Origin: Bedellia somnulentella
Lineage: Eukaryota; Arthropoda; Insecta; Lepidoptera; Bedelliidae
Assembly (NCBI GenBank): GCA_963576735.1
Contig: OY755190.1
Span: 5,325,695 to 5,389,694 of the forward strand
Direction of reading: 5' to 3'
DNA length: 64,000 bases
How positions within the stretch are numbered: position 1 is the first letter of the stretch; every line of letters begins with the position of its first letter. Position numbers and translations under genes: made by a program. The notes under the pieces are model-generated. The model was not told where the DNA came from. It worked only from the letters and a program-made list of their open reading frames with translations, and searched no databases. Below are positions 11,963 to 24,000 of the stretch, piece by piece.

Positions 11963-14014
11963 ATGTCTGAGTTAAACGCGGAGAAGTTCAGTGCGCCCGA
12001 TTTTTCGCCGGACCGTTATGTCAAAGAGTTGGCGAGGTCCTGTGTCGGAGGAGAAGAACTACAGCAACAAAAAGATAAGATAGAGAAACTAGCCGAGGAA
12101 ACCGCGAATGCCCTCAAGAAAAATGTGTACGAAAACTATATGCAGTTCATCGAAACGGCTTCTGAAATATCCCACCTAGAGGCCGAAATGCATAAATTAT
12201 CTCATCTACTTAGCGAGCAACGAACAGTACTCACTACTCTTTCGCACGCCTCAATATCTGGTAACGAGAATGCTATGTCTCGAGAGTCCTTGGACACTCA
12301 TGACTTTGAGGCAGAAAGGGCAGAAGAACAGAGGAAACACAAATTAAATCAGATCACTGAGAAAGTTGAAGACTGTATGAATTTGCTGGATGTCCCTGAT
12401 AGAGTGCTGCTGCATGAGGGAGATCTATTAGAAATAGATGCTGAAGAAAACACAGCATTACAAAGAATGCATGTATATTTGTTTAGTGATTGTGTTATGT
12501 TAACTTCTTGGATAAGTAATCGACGAGGGCCTATGAGATACAGGTATCAGGCATTTTATCCCATTGGTACATTAGCTGTAGTTAATGTCCGTGATCTTGG
12601 TAATGTAAAACAGGCTTTTAAGGTGCTAGCTTTTCCAGATACTAGAGTTTTTCAGTGTAATAGTTTTGCCAGTAAGAAAGACTGGCTTGATAAATTTGAA
12701 ATTGCTAAGAAGTTATGTATTGATAAGGAAAGTTTAAAACAAAAGAAAAAAGAGGCAGAAGAGAAACCTAAAGCTCCAATGTTGGAATCACCAAGTATGT
12801 CAGTTGAAGAGTTGCCATTACCTCAAATCCCTTCCCTGCCAGAATGGCTTGCAGATGCTACAGAAGAACTTGATGTATTAATTGTGGAAAGACATTATGA
12901 AAAAGCTTACAATCTGATGACCAAAGCTCTGAAAACTTTAAGCACTGAAGAGTTTAAAAGCCACCCATCAAGACAAGAAATATTGACTGAGATGGAGCAA
13001 AAACAGAAAGTACTAGTTGATATCCTTTTAAAAGAGCTAGATGTGACACATGATTGGAGTCCTCGAGGCGGTCTGCGCACGTCACGACATCCTGTTCGAA
13101 TACTCAACAAATTTAATATGACTAGTCAAGCTTGTCAATTGTTTTTAGCTGTGTGTAGTCAAACTGTGCGAGTGCATGTCAAAGGAGTCCAGTTGGAAGG
13201 TTCCATAGATACTTATGTTAAACATGTGGGAGAAGTGTTCTTTTGCTCTCTGAGCGATGCCTTAACAGAGTTCATAGTATTATTTCCTAAAAATAAATTA
13301 AGTGCATTTATTTCATGGGCAAGTACACAACTAAGGATACTAATGAGCCAAATTATCAAGCAAGTCTTCACACCAAACTGTGCATTAGACACCATTCTAC
13401 TTTGTGTTCAGAGTTTAAGAGATCAATGTACTTTGTTCTGTGAATTTGGTCTAGATTTGCGTTTCCAACTCAATAGTACATTAAGAATGCCTATTATAAA
13501 AGCACTGAATGAATATAAAGAAAAAATTGTGGATTCCATGAAGTTGAAAGTTACTGATGATAATTGGACACCCGTTAATATGCATACTAAAACTGGTGTA
13601 AGTAAGTTTCTGCAACAGATGGAATCTTTAGGCCTAATTCTGGCAAAATTTGTGATCAATGAGACTTGGATGGATTTATCAAGTAGCACTATATGGTTTG
13701 CTCAGTCTGTCACTACAGTGCAGAAGATTGGACTCAAGTTAGTTTCATCTGATATGATGGATGTTTTAGATGAATGTATTTTTGCCATTTTTAATGCTCG
13801 TCTAAAGCTTTCATTAGGTAATGATTCTAGTTATGGACAAAAGAATTTTAAATTCATATTGGACACAGTGCTGCCACTGATGTTGAGAAACTATAGAGAA
13901 GAAGTTGGCTATGATAATGAGAAGCTAGTAGCACTTGCCAAAAAGTTTGGAATTGCTGTTGCACCACCGAGAAAGTCCCACATAACCAAATACACTAGCG
14001 AAGAATACTTATGA
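11963..14014 (+). CDS. Exo84: Exocyst complex component 8 (Exo84)
   Basis: One uninterrupted frame of 683 codons, close to the roughly 700-residue size of animal EXOC8. Residues 10-130 form the N-terminal helical/coiled-coil region (many heptad Leu/Glu/Lys, e.g. ISHLEAEMHKLSHLL). Residues 148-251 form a PH domain that opens at LLHEGDLLEID and closes with the usual tryptophan helix (KKDWLDKF). Residues from about 290 to the end are the C-terminal helical-rod (CATCHR) region. Exo84 is a subunit of the exocyst, which tethers secretory vesicles to the plasma membrane and is an effector of Ral and Rab GTPases. The ATG is preceded by GCGAA and is the first in-frame start. It is intronless while neighbours are heavily split; this could be a retained retrocopy or normal for the lineage. 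It faces Vps33A tail to tail. Confidence 0.96.
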   Translation: MSELNAEKFSAPDFSPDRYVKELARSCVGGEELQQQKDKIEKLAEETANALKKNVYENYMQFIETASEISHLEAEMHKLSHLLSEQRTVLTTLSHASISGNENAMSRESLDTHDFEAERAEEQRKHKLNQITEKVEDCMNLLDVPDRVLLHEGDLLEIDAEENTALQRMHVYLFSDCVMLTSWISNRRGPMRYRYQAFYPIGTLAVVNVRDLGNVKQAFKVLAFPDTRVFQCNSFASKKDWLDKFEIAKKLCIDKESLKQKKKEAEEKPKAPMLESPSMSVEELPLPQIPSLPEWLADATEELDVLIVERHYEKAYNLMTKALKTLSTEEFKSHPSRQEILTEMEQKQKVLVDILLKELDVTHDWSPRGGLRTSRHPVRILNKFNMTSQACQLFLAVCSQTVRVHVKGVQLEGSIDTYVKHVGEVFFCSLSDALTEFIVLFPKNKLSAFISWASTQLRILMSQIIKQVFTPNCALDTILLCVQSLRDQCTLFCEFGLDLRFQLNSTLRMPIIKALNEYKEKIVDSMKLKVTDDNWTPVNMHTKTGVSKFLQQMESLGLILAKFVINETWMDLSSSTIWFAQSVTTVQKIGLKLVSSDMMDVLDECIFAIFNARLKLSLGNDSSYGQKNFKFILDTVLPLMLRNYREEVGYDNEKLVALAKKFGIAVAPPRKSHITKYTSEEYL

Positions 14015-14217
14015 AATTAACTTTTGGTGGTAGAATGTTACAAAATATTTTTTGTTACGCTAGAAAGCTTTAATAATGTAAAATATAGGTAGTAGGCAAG
14101 CAAAATTATGTTAAGTATATTTATAACATAAACTGATCAAATTTATATGCGAGTTATATATCATGAAAAGTTTAAGAAACCATGATACTGAGAAGTTTCT
14201 CTGTTGGCATCTATTTT

Positions 14218-14223
14218 AATAAA
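14218..14223 (+). terminator. Exo84 polyadenylation signal
   Basis: AATAAA lies about 200 bp downstream of the Exo84 stop codon and before the foldback element at 14351. It is the first canonical signal after the stop. Confidence 0.6.
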
Positions 14224-14350
14224 AAGAAATATTTAATTTGGATATAGTTTTTTATTTCATAAATATTCAATATTTTATTCTTTAATATTTACAATACAAA
14301 CTAGCATTTAACATATTTTGACTAAATACAGTTGACATATTTTACATATT

Positions 14351-14778
14351 TCGTCGCCGTAGAAGTCAAGGGAGCCAAGCCACAAATTTAGAGAAAATGA
14401 GTTACTTACGCCAAATTATTTTTTAAAGTATCAAAAATGCTATGGTAAAAGTATTTGGGTCTAAAAATATATTCGTTTCAGTTATTTAAAATTGCCAATT
14501 GTCTACTGCGAAATATGTAGAATCCATCAAATTATATCGAGTGGTCAATGGTACTAACACACAATATCTTTGGAATTATAACTGTTTTGCAATTGTTTTT
14601 TTGGTCTTTATTGAAATACATAATTTAATAAGTATGTGTTAAAGTTTCAAATAATGATCATGAAATGCAAAAATAATACGTAGGAAATAACGTCGCAAAT
14701 TGCATCACAATTGTTTGCGCGCCATTTTCTCGAATAACTTATTTTGTGGACTGGTTCCCTTGACTTCTACGGCGACGA
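14351..14778. mobile_element. Foldback MITE between Exo84 and Vps33A
   Basis: Inverted ends of about 37 bp: TCGTCGCCGTAGAAGTCAAG at the left and its complement at the right. The 350 bp core is AT-rich and non-coding. It occupies much of the space between the two convergent genes. Confidence 0.75.
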
Positions 14779-15068
14779 TTTGCGTAAAGGTAACAATAAC
14801 TTAAAATTAAAAAATCAAACTTAATTATTAGTTTACCTTAGTAAAAAAGTTTCAATTTACAGATAGAAATGATGACTACGAATGGAATGTTGGTGTGAAA
14901 TACTAGGCATTATTTTAAAAATAAATTCAGATAACATCTTGTTCAAAGCAGAGAGTGCATTATAATATGGTTTACGATAATAGGTTAACCCAGGGTATTT
15001 TTCCATGATTGATCCTTATACAACTGAAATATGTACTACTACTTCATCAGACTTATTGCTTTAAAAAT

Positions 15069-18000
15069 TTAGTCCTGTTCCATAAGCGACTCTAAGAAGG
15101 TATTGCCATTAACTATTTTCGTAGTCAGCACAATAAACTCTACATTTGAATCCTCCTGTTGACTTTGACTCAGAGTCCTTAGTGCAGAAATCTCTTGATA
15201 CGTGCACCCGCCGATGAAAAATACTAATATTACTTTTGGACTTTCTAAAGATGAAGAGCTTTCGCTTGATATTGAGTTTCTTCGAGCCATTCTTGGTTGG
15301 AGCGTTTGTAGTTCATCCACTGTAGGTCCAGGAAGTAATCCGAGGAGTTCGTGCACCGCTGAAAAAAAATACAACTTTGATAATATACAAGACCACCTAC
15401 TCGAAAAAAAATACAACCTTGATGATAGTATATTGGAAAAGACTACCGACTCTAAGAGAGCGAATACACCAGAGATGTAACCGGTTAATGTGTTTTTGAA
15501 GAGCTAAATAATCGCTTCATTTATCTGCATCATCAAGATGCGGAGCGAGGCTAGATGAAGCGATATAATTGGTTCTTAAAAATTTTTTATCCTCGCTCAG
15601 GTCTGATGGATTCGCAGCCTAGTTAAGAGAGGCATTAGTTTAAATACTGAATGGTAAATTTAAAATAATTATCAACATTGAGAAAAACAACCTAGGGTTG
15701 GTTTCCTATTTTATATGTCTAAAATTATTCGTCTATATGTCTGCCCCTGTTCTTTTGAGTCAAAAGTGGTAATTCTCTGGTATACGGCAAGAGCTTCATT
15801 GGTTGGTGTACTGATATTGTAGCCTACAAACATTTGAGAGTTAAGCTAATAATTAATTTTGAGACAGGTTCAGACAAACATAAATGGAATATAAAAAAAA
15901 AATAATGTTAAAAAAATGGCTTATTCCGATTATCCACCCTAAAAAATCCTCCCTAAGTCGGATATTCGGAAACGCATGTCCGATTATCCACCCTGAACGG
16001 GGTGGATAATCGGAATTCACAATAAAATGTTTCTTCCGATTTTTTACCCCAAGTACAGTCATTCACAGAAACATACTCACAACCTGGTCCAAGAAACTTC
16101 AACAGAGATATACATACCTACTTTCCTACTTACAGTCTGAATAAAATTATCCTGGTTGAAAGTTTTAATTTAATATTTATTGTTAAACGAAAAACTTAAG
16201 TAATCTTAAAAAAAATAAAAAATTGCAGGTAAGCACCTGTAGATTTGGGAGAAAACCATTTAAATTGACTGTTGTGACAAATGAAACCATAACAAGAAAG
16301 AAACTCGTAACAAAAAATAACAAAATTAAAACTTAGGGTCTTTTCACCACTGACACACAATAAATAATAATTTACATGTTCCTGTAAAGGACTGTACGTA
16401 GGCAGGGTAGAAAATCGGAAGAAACATTTTATTATGAATTCCGATTATCCACCCCGTTCAGGGTGGATAATCGGACATGCGTTTCCGAATATCCGACTTA
16501 GGGTGGATAATCGGAATAAGCCAAAAAAATAGATGGAAGGAATAGATTTTTTTATGAGTTCAATAAAAGAAAATCAAGCTAATAAAAAAAAATAAGGTGA
16601 GTGTAAATTCTTCACGAATCTTGCGATACAGGCGCAGCCTACAGAATATTTGTAATAAATCCTTTTTTTTAGTAGCTTCTACGATTTGTTTCACTGATGT
16701 GAATGATATTCTGTATAGACATATTTTTGATTCGGGGAATAGACACGGGTGAATCTTTTGTTCCAAATTTGTCTATCCATTCAATCGACGCGTATAGGCT
16801 CGAACATAAACCTTGTTTAAGATATTTGATATTAAATCAAATTTGCTATAATTTTCCTCGTTAAATAAAGTAACAAAAAATGAAATATTTTTAAAATCGG
16901 ACCTGTAGTTCCTGAGGTAAGCGCGTTCAAGCAAACAAACTCTTTTTAGTTTTATAATATTCGTAATAAAGATATAATGTTTACAATAACACAAGATAAT
17001 AATGGTCTCTCTTATACGTTTCAGTGCTGTACATGCCTACCAGTTACTGCGTGTAAATATTTATAGCATAAATCTTACCAGACCATCCTCTGTTCTTGGC
17101 AATATGCTCGCACAGTCTTACAGTGAGGGGAGTGTATTTGCTGGCCAAGTAGCTCTTCTCTTTGCCGTCTGATTCTGATTCTTCCGTTGTTAGGTGAAGG
17201 GCCTGTTCGATAATCATAGTAAGGTATAGCGAAACGCCCTGGCATTGGTATTAAGAGTATTTAAATATATGTAGGTCTACAGAGCTCTATAGCTCTTAAT
17301 CGGACTTACACCAATGTACATACATACATACATATACTCACGGCTATTATATTTAGCCAGAGCTAAGAAATTATAAATTCCTCAGCCACTTTTGGAAGTT
17401 GAGTGGGGAAAAGATGGTAAAAATAAAGGTTTTTGGTGATGGGTCTCCAACCGCATCGCCAAAAAATCCAATAAAAAGCCCCAATACCCTTAGTCGCCTC
17501 TTACGACATCCGTGGGTAGAAAGGGGTAGCGACATTCTAAGCCGCACTACGCGGCAATGTGTCTTCTTAAGTCTAATGTTAGTGTTAATTTATCAAGGTT
17601 GTTAACGATTAGGCAAAACATCGTGAGGAACTTAGTTGTACTTAAGTTCCTTTGGATCATGAGTCGAACACTCAAAACGTAAGACCAACGATGTAGTTAA
17701 CAGTAGGTAGGTATATACCCATAAATCAAAACGAAAAAGACTTACCTTCCGAAGCACCGTGTAATTCCTGTTACTAAGCTGCGCTTTCAAAAGCCCACAC
17801 TTCTCGAGATTGCACAAGCTCAACCAAGCTTTCATCCCATACACTTGCACTATTTCTCTCTTGTAATACTCCAGTACTTTCGGTCTGAGACCTGAACCGG
17901 TTACACTTTGGAGGCATATTAGTCGTAATATCTGAAAAGAGTATTTAAAAATTCGTTAATTTAGGTCTGATTGAGAATCTGCTAAAAAGGCAGGTTCTTG

Positions 18001-21000
18001 GAATATGGAAAAGGAATTAGAATGTTTTTGTTCATGGAAACCTCATAGGTTGTGGGTTCGATTCTCGCTGGTGTCACTTTATTTATTAGTAATGAAAAAG
18101 TAAACTTTAAAATACAAAATAGTCTCATACAGGGAAAAAGGGCACTATACAGGCTTTAACAAAAGGGGCATAACTAGTCATTAGTGGGTTGTTAGGGAGA
18201 TAATTCTGAACAACTTTTGCTATCAGATCAACGTGATGAGATCCACTCAAAATTTTTCTTCTCCATAAAAAAATCAGCTGAGATCTCGTCACAAAATGTA
18301 CTGATATAAAAAAAAAGTTTCCCTAATCAAGTTTGTCCCATAGTAAAAGATGTTTAGGATTAGGATGACCTCCCTAACAAGCTGCTTTCGGCTTGTTACA
18401 CCCTTCGTATTACACCATGTATATGAACATTGTTTGATTGGTTTTGTAAATCGGCTTCTATAAACGGGCATAGCAATGAAACAGATTTTCAGTTTTTGAT
18501 ATGATTCAAATTATGTTAGGAAGTATTTTCTCTTTGCCCAATTAAGGGTTTCAATTCAGAATACCTAAATTTTTTACGTAGGAATATTTATTTATTTATT
18601 TATTCATTCATAAACATAACCATTACAGATTTAAATCCAATTCGGCTAAATTTTACTTTACAACATACAATTATAGACAATACATTTATAGCTGGTTTAT
18701 AACCCACATATTTTACTTTATGACAATACAACTAATTTATATATGTACAAAAAAAAATAGTTAAAAACATAACCCACACAAATTAATCTTACATCCCATA
18801 ACACAAAAAATATAAAACACACACACACTGAAAACTGAAAACATTACTCCAGGGCCTGTTAAAAGATTTTACGTGAACGAAAGATTAACTCAAGCAAGAA
18901 GATATTTATTTCGTGAAGCTCGAAAACATGCTTCAGAGAATGGGTTTCGTTATTGTTGGGTGCGAGGAGGTACAGTATATATCAGGAAAGCTGAAGGTAA
19001 ACCTGCTGTCTCTATCAAAACAATTGATGACCTCCATGATCACACAAGGCCCATGCAGTCTACATCTCAGGAGAAGACTTCATGATTTTATTATTTTAAT
19101 TTTACATACAAGTTATTATGATTTTACAATAATGATGGAGTTTTTAAAATATGCATGTTATATATCCTTAATAATTATTCACTCATACACTTTTACAAAA
19201 TACACACAAAACTTTTACTTAAATTACACTATATTTACACAAAGAAACTTATCGTACCTTACTAAAAACAAAATGCTTCTAAAATATGAATTGTACATTT
19301 TGGTATATACTGGCGCTCAACAACTAACTGTTGATTTCGAATTGAGAATGGTTTTAATGAATATTGTTTGTTACTCTAAAAAATATAATAAACATGTCTC
19401 TAGTTGAAATTTCTGATGATATAGATCAAACGTATAAAGTAAATTGCCATTCTCTTGAAAAAGCTGAAGATTGTAAACTTCTGATATCTCAATGTAACAA
19501 TCTAAAAGTTCTTACATATAATATAAGAAGCATAGAACACAATTTCGATCAGTTTCTTGTTATATTGAAACGTTTTGATTTTGACTTTGATGTCATTTTA
19601 CTGACTGAGTGTTGGCTGAGTGTTCATACATGTATTGGTTTAATGGAGGGATATATTATGTATCATACCAATAAACACATAAACAAAGCAGGAGGAATTG
19701 TGATGTACATAAAAGATAACTTTATTTCATCCTGAGTGGAACCTGTTTTTTCTGAAGCTAACTGTTTGATTTGCGAAATTCCCGATAAATTTACCATAGT
19801 TGGTTTTTACAGATCACCATCATTCAAGAACGTAGACAATTTTCTTAATAACCTTGATGACACATTGCATTCTCTAAGGGGTAGGAAACTGGTACTGGCG
19901 GGTGATTTTAACATTAATATTATTGCTGACACTGACTCAGAGTCAAAGTCCAAGTATCTGTGCCTACTTTCTGAGCACGATCTTACACCAACTATCGATA
20001 AGCCTACTAGAAAAGAAAATTGTTTGGATCATATAATTGTTAATTCTCATACCAGGGTAGGCTCCGCTGTTTGTAAAAACTCTCTCACAGATCATGAATT
20101 GGTTATGGCTTCTATAGCCTTCAATAATAGATGTCCTAAAAAAGGTTCTAGGATAATAAGTAAAATTGATGTTAATGCAATAATTGATGCTGTAGAATCT
20201 CGTGATTGGTCTGATGTAAAATCTTCAAAAATTGTGAATGAAGCCTCAAAAATATTTACTGACGTAATAACCAAAATTGTCAATGCTCATAAATTAACAA
20301 AACGAGTGAGCCGTTCTAAATATAATTTAAAACCTTGGATTACTCCTGGTTTGATGAAATGTATGCGTCACCGTGATCAGCTCCACGCTCGAGTGAATAA
20401 AAGACCAAACGACCTGATACTATTAACAACATATCAACGCTATCGCAACTTTTTTACTGATTTACTACATAAATTAAAAAGACAGTATGAAAGAGATGAA
20501 ATAGAGGAGAACAAGAAGTGTCCTAAAAGGTTGTGGAAAACTATAAAAAAGATATCACATAATCACTTGAACCCCTCTCCTGCCAATGAGCTTCTGACTG
20601 CTTATGCCAACCCTCAGACTGCTGTTAACGAAGCTAATAATTATTTTTCTACCATCGGCAATAAATTGTCTAATGACATACTTACCGCAATAGACGAAAC
20701 AGAGGATTCTTTGGCCTCCTCAATAATGACGACTAACGGTCCACAAGAGTCAATCTATCTTCAACCTACTGATGAAACTGAAATTAAAAATATCATTGAA
20801 GGGCTAAAATCGCAAAATTCTACTGGAAGTGACCAAATATCTAACAATTTACTAAAAAAGCTAAAAGAATTTATATCAGAACCATTGGCTCACATATGCA
20901 ACCTCTCTTTATCAAACGGTATATTTCCTGATGAATGGAAGACTGCTACAGTGAGTCCCATTTTTAAGGGAGGAGATAAAAAGTCTCCGACTTGCTACAG

Positions 21001-24000
21001 ACCAATTTCTCTGTTATCATCGTTTTCCAAAGTTTTAGAAAAAATTATGTGCGCTCGCCTTAATAATTTTCTTGACAAAAATAATATCTTACATAACCAA
21101 CAATACGGTTTTAGGAGCGGTAGATCGACAGAAGATGCAGTTAGTAGTTTGACTAACACAGTGTCGGGCCTTTTAGACAATGGAAAGAAATGTATTGGCG
21201 TTTTCTTAGACCTGGCAAAAGCGTTTGATACTGTGTCGGTAAAAATACTTTTAAGGAAATTGGAAAGGATCGGTGTTAGAGGAATTGCGTTGGATTGGCT
21301 AAAATCATATCTTTCTTTTAGAAAACAAAAAATTGTGATTGAAGACGTCGTGAGTGAAGAGAGAAATATTAATTTTGGCGTACCCCAAGGAAGCGTACTG
21401 GGTCCTTTGTTGTTTTTAGTATACTTGAACGATATATTTGGTTTGACTATCCCTGCTTGTGAACTTTTTTGCTACGCCGATAACACTGCTGCTATATTTT
21501 CTGGAGGCAACTGGAAGGAAACGTTTGAGGCAACTGAAAGAGGTATTTCCATTTTGGGACAATGGTTTAGTCAAAACTTACTTACTCTGAATACTCAAAA
21601 AACAAACTACATCACCTTCTTTAAAACGAAAGCTAGCGCGCCAAAGATTGATTTTGGAATTAAAGTACACACTTGCAAATGGCTCACAGTTTCCAATACT
21701 TCCTGCTCCTGCACATTTATCAATAGCACTAAATCCACTAAGTATCTTGGAGTAATTTTGGACCAGAACTTATCATTTAGGCAGCATATAATAGGTTTAT
21801 CTAACAAAATACGGAAATTAACGCATATCATGAAAGTTCTGAGATACAGCTTAGATAAATGTTTGCTTATTCAGGTGTACCTCTCTCTTGTTCAGTCTGT
21901 CATGAGATACTGTATTACGATTTGGGGAGGTGCAGCCAAGACCATCATGATAGAAGCTGAGAGAGCACAACGTTCTATTATTAAAATGATGTTGGGTAAG
22001 AAGTATCGCCATCCTACTGCCGCACTATATGAGGAAAGCAAGTTACTATCCATAAGAAAACTTTATATCTACTGCTCTATTCTTAAATACCACAATAACT
22101 TTATGAAAATATATAATGATAAAAATCTTAAAAATAAGAGAGTCGCAAGAGCACTCATACCGAGAGTTAAAACCACCTTTGCTCAAAGACAGTGTCTCTT
22201 CCTTCACCCGTTTATATATAACAAAGCCTTATCACAAGTAAATATTATTGACGATACTAAACGTGAACTGATTTGTAAGGTTACCGATTGGCTAAGTAAA
22301 CTGTCGTATGATGAGGCTGAATCCGTGTTGGTACCAATAACGTGATATGACACTCTTTATCAAAGCCACCTCCCACGTTTCATTCACTTGTACCCACATT
22401 TCTCTTCAACATCTTTCTTTCTTTCTCACATTAACACTTACACACACACATACACACAAAGATTCGCGCGCATTCGCTCACACGTATTTACCCACATATA
22501 TAATTTGATGTTCGAATAAAAATACTGCATGATGTTAAGTTATTCAAAATATTATTTGTTATTATGTACCTTTATCTTATCCTTTTTTTTTTCGTTTTAT
22601 ATTGTTTTTTAAAATTTAAATACACTATCTAATTAATTTGAAATACTAAATGTTAATGTAAATGTATAAAATTTCACTATCAATATATTTGTAATAAGTT
22701 TAAGAATCAACATAAAATTGGAAAGAATTTATTCATTAATTGTAAATATAATTCATCTCTATAAATAAATCGTTGTAAGCCCCCTAGACGTAGTAAAAAT
22801 TCCGGCCTCCGCGATACAGGTTCGCCTAGTGCGGAGACCAATGGTAATGTTATTTTGCAGCAACATAACGAATATTATATTAAAAGATTTGTAATTTGTA
22901 TTGTGCACTTTTATGGTAAATAAATGAATTTTGATTTTTTTTTTGATTTGATATAAAGCTACGCTTGTGAAGTGAGCCAAGGAACAGGAAAATATGTCCG
23001 TTTGTTCGGCAATATGGTTAACTGCAACTATTGCGCGTGTAAGAGAGCTCTCACTCAGTAAGTTAGTGCGCGATGCAGGAATTGTTAGGAGACGACCCAG
23101 CCGCCGCCTAAGCGCACCACTTGGTACGTTCAGCCGAAGTTGGCTCATTATGATGGTGTTCTGTGTAGAACCTCTCAATACTTTAAATAAATAAACAATT
23201 AGGTTGAGATCCCTCCTCACACCCAGATTGGTGTACCCCACCATACCCAACACGACCAATGTAGGGTACATCAAAGGATAGTAAGGGTAGACTCCATACA
23301 TTTTAAAATAAAGAAAGCGTGTAAATTTGTTTCGGATTTTCTCCAACATGAGACAGTATTACAGTATACTAACTTTAATCAGAGGTTCTTTCTGTGCAAT
23401 GAGATCTTCTATAAAAGTACACGGTTTGTCGTTGTCAACGCAGTTCAAGAAATCTTCTTCGCATTGTATCTTGTCGTGGAAGTCGAAGCTGTCCGTTGTC
23501 TGTGAAACAAGATATATAATTAGCACTATTTACAAAATCACCAGCGATACTTTATTTCTACCATCTTGTCCCCTCTCAATTTACGAATGTGGCTGACGAG
23601 TTTCTAGGTCTAAAGCTCTAGCGACCCATTTTTGGGATTTGTAGCCGTGAGTATATGTATGTGTGTACTTACAAAAAACCGAAAACTTAATAGAATATCC
23701 CGTGTACCGAAGATTTGTGCTAGTTAATGGTGACCATGTACGAAGATGGGGTCTTGTTGGTAGATTTTCAACTAAGTGGTCTAACAATTTAGTTGGGGTC
23801 TTGGGATACCAATGGTTGAGGACAACAAAGGACCCCTTGTGTGGAGATCTTTTGGGGAGGCCAATATTATCTAGCATTGGATGTATTGGCAGAATGATGA
23901 AACCGAGTACTGAAAATTTGGGTGGTGGGGACTAAAAATTTGGAGTTTGGGTACGGAACCCTAAAACACACATTCATATTCATTATATAAATTAATGCTG

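Larger units (their letters stand above)
18850..22560 (+). mobile_element. CR1/Jockey-type LINE, nearly complete ORF2, antisense in a Vps33A intron
   Basis: The copy holds the 3' end of ORF1, a 309 bp spacer, almost all of ORF2 and a 3' region rich in CA and in short C-containing repeats. Its layout and proteins match the LINE at 51.4-56.1 kb, so they are one family. It is 5' truncated inside ORF1. The 3' boundary is not sharp. It sits between Vps33A exons 8 and 9 in the opposite orientation. Confidence 0.85.

Noticed and set aside
19733..19735. TGA as a recoded (selenocysteine) codon
   Set aside because: It lies in a LINE with a mutated active site; other family members have no such codon, so it is a simple nonsense mutation.
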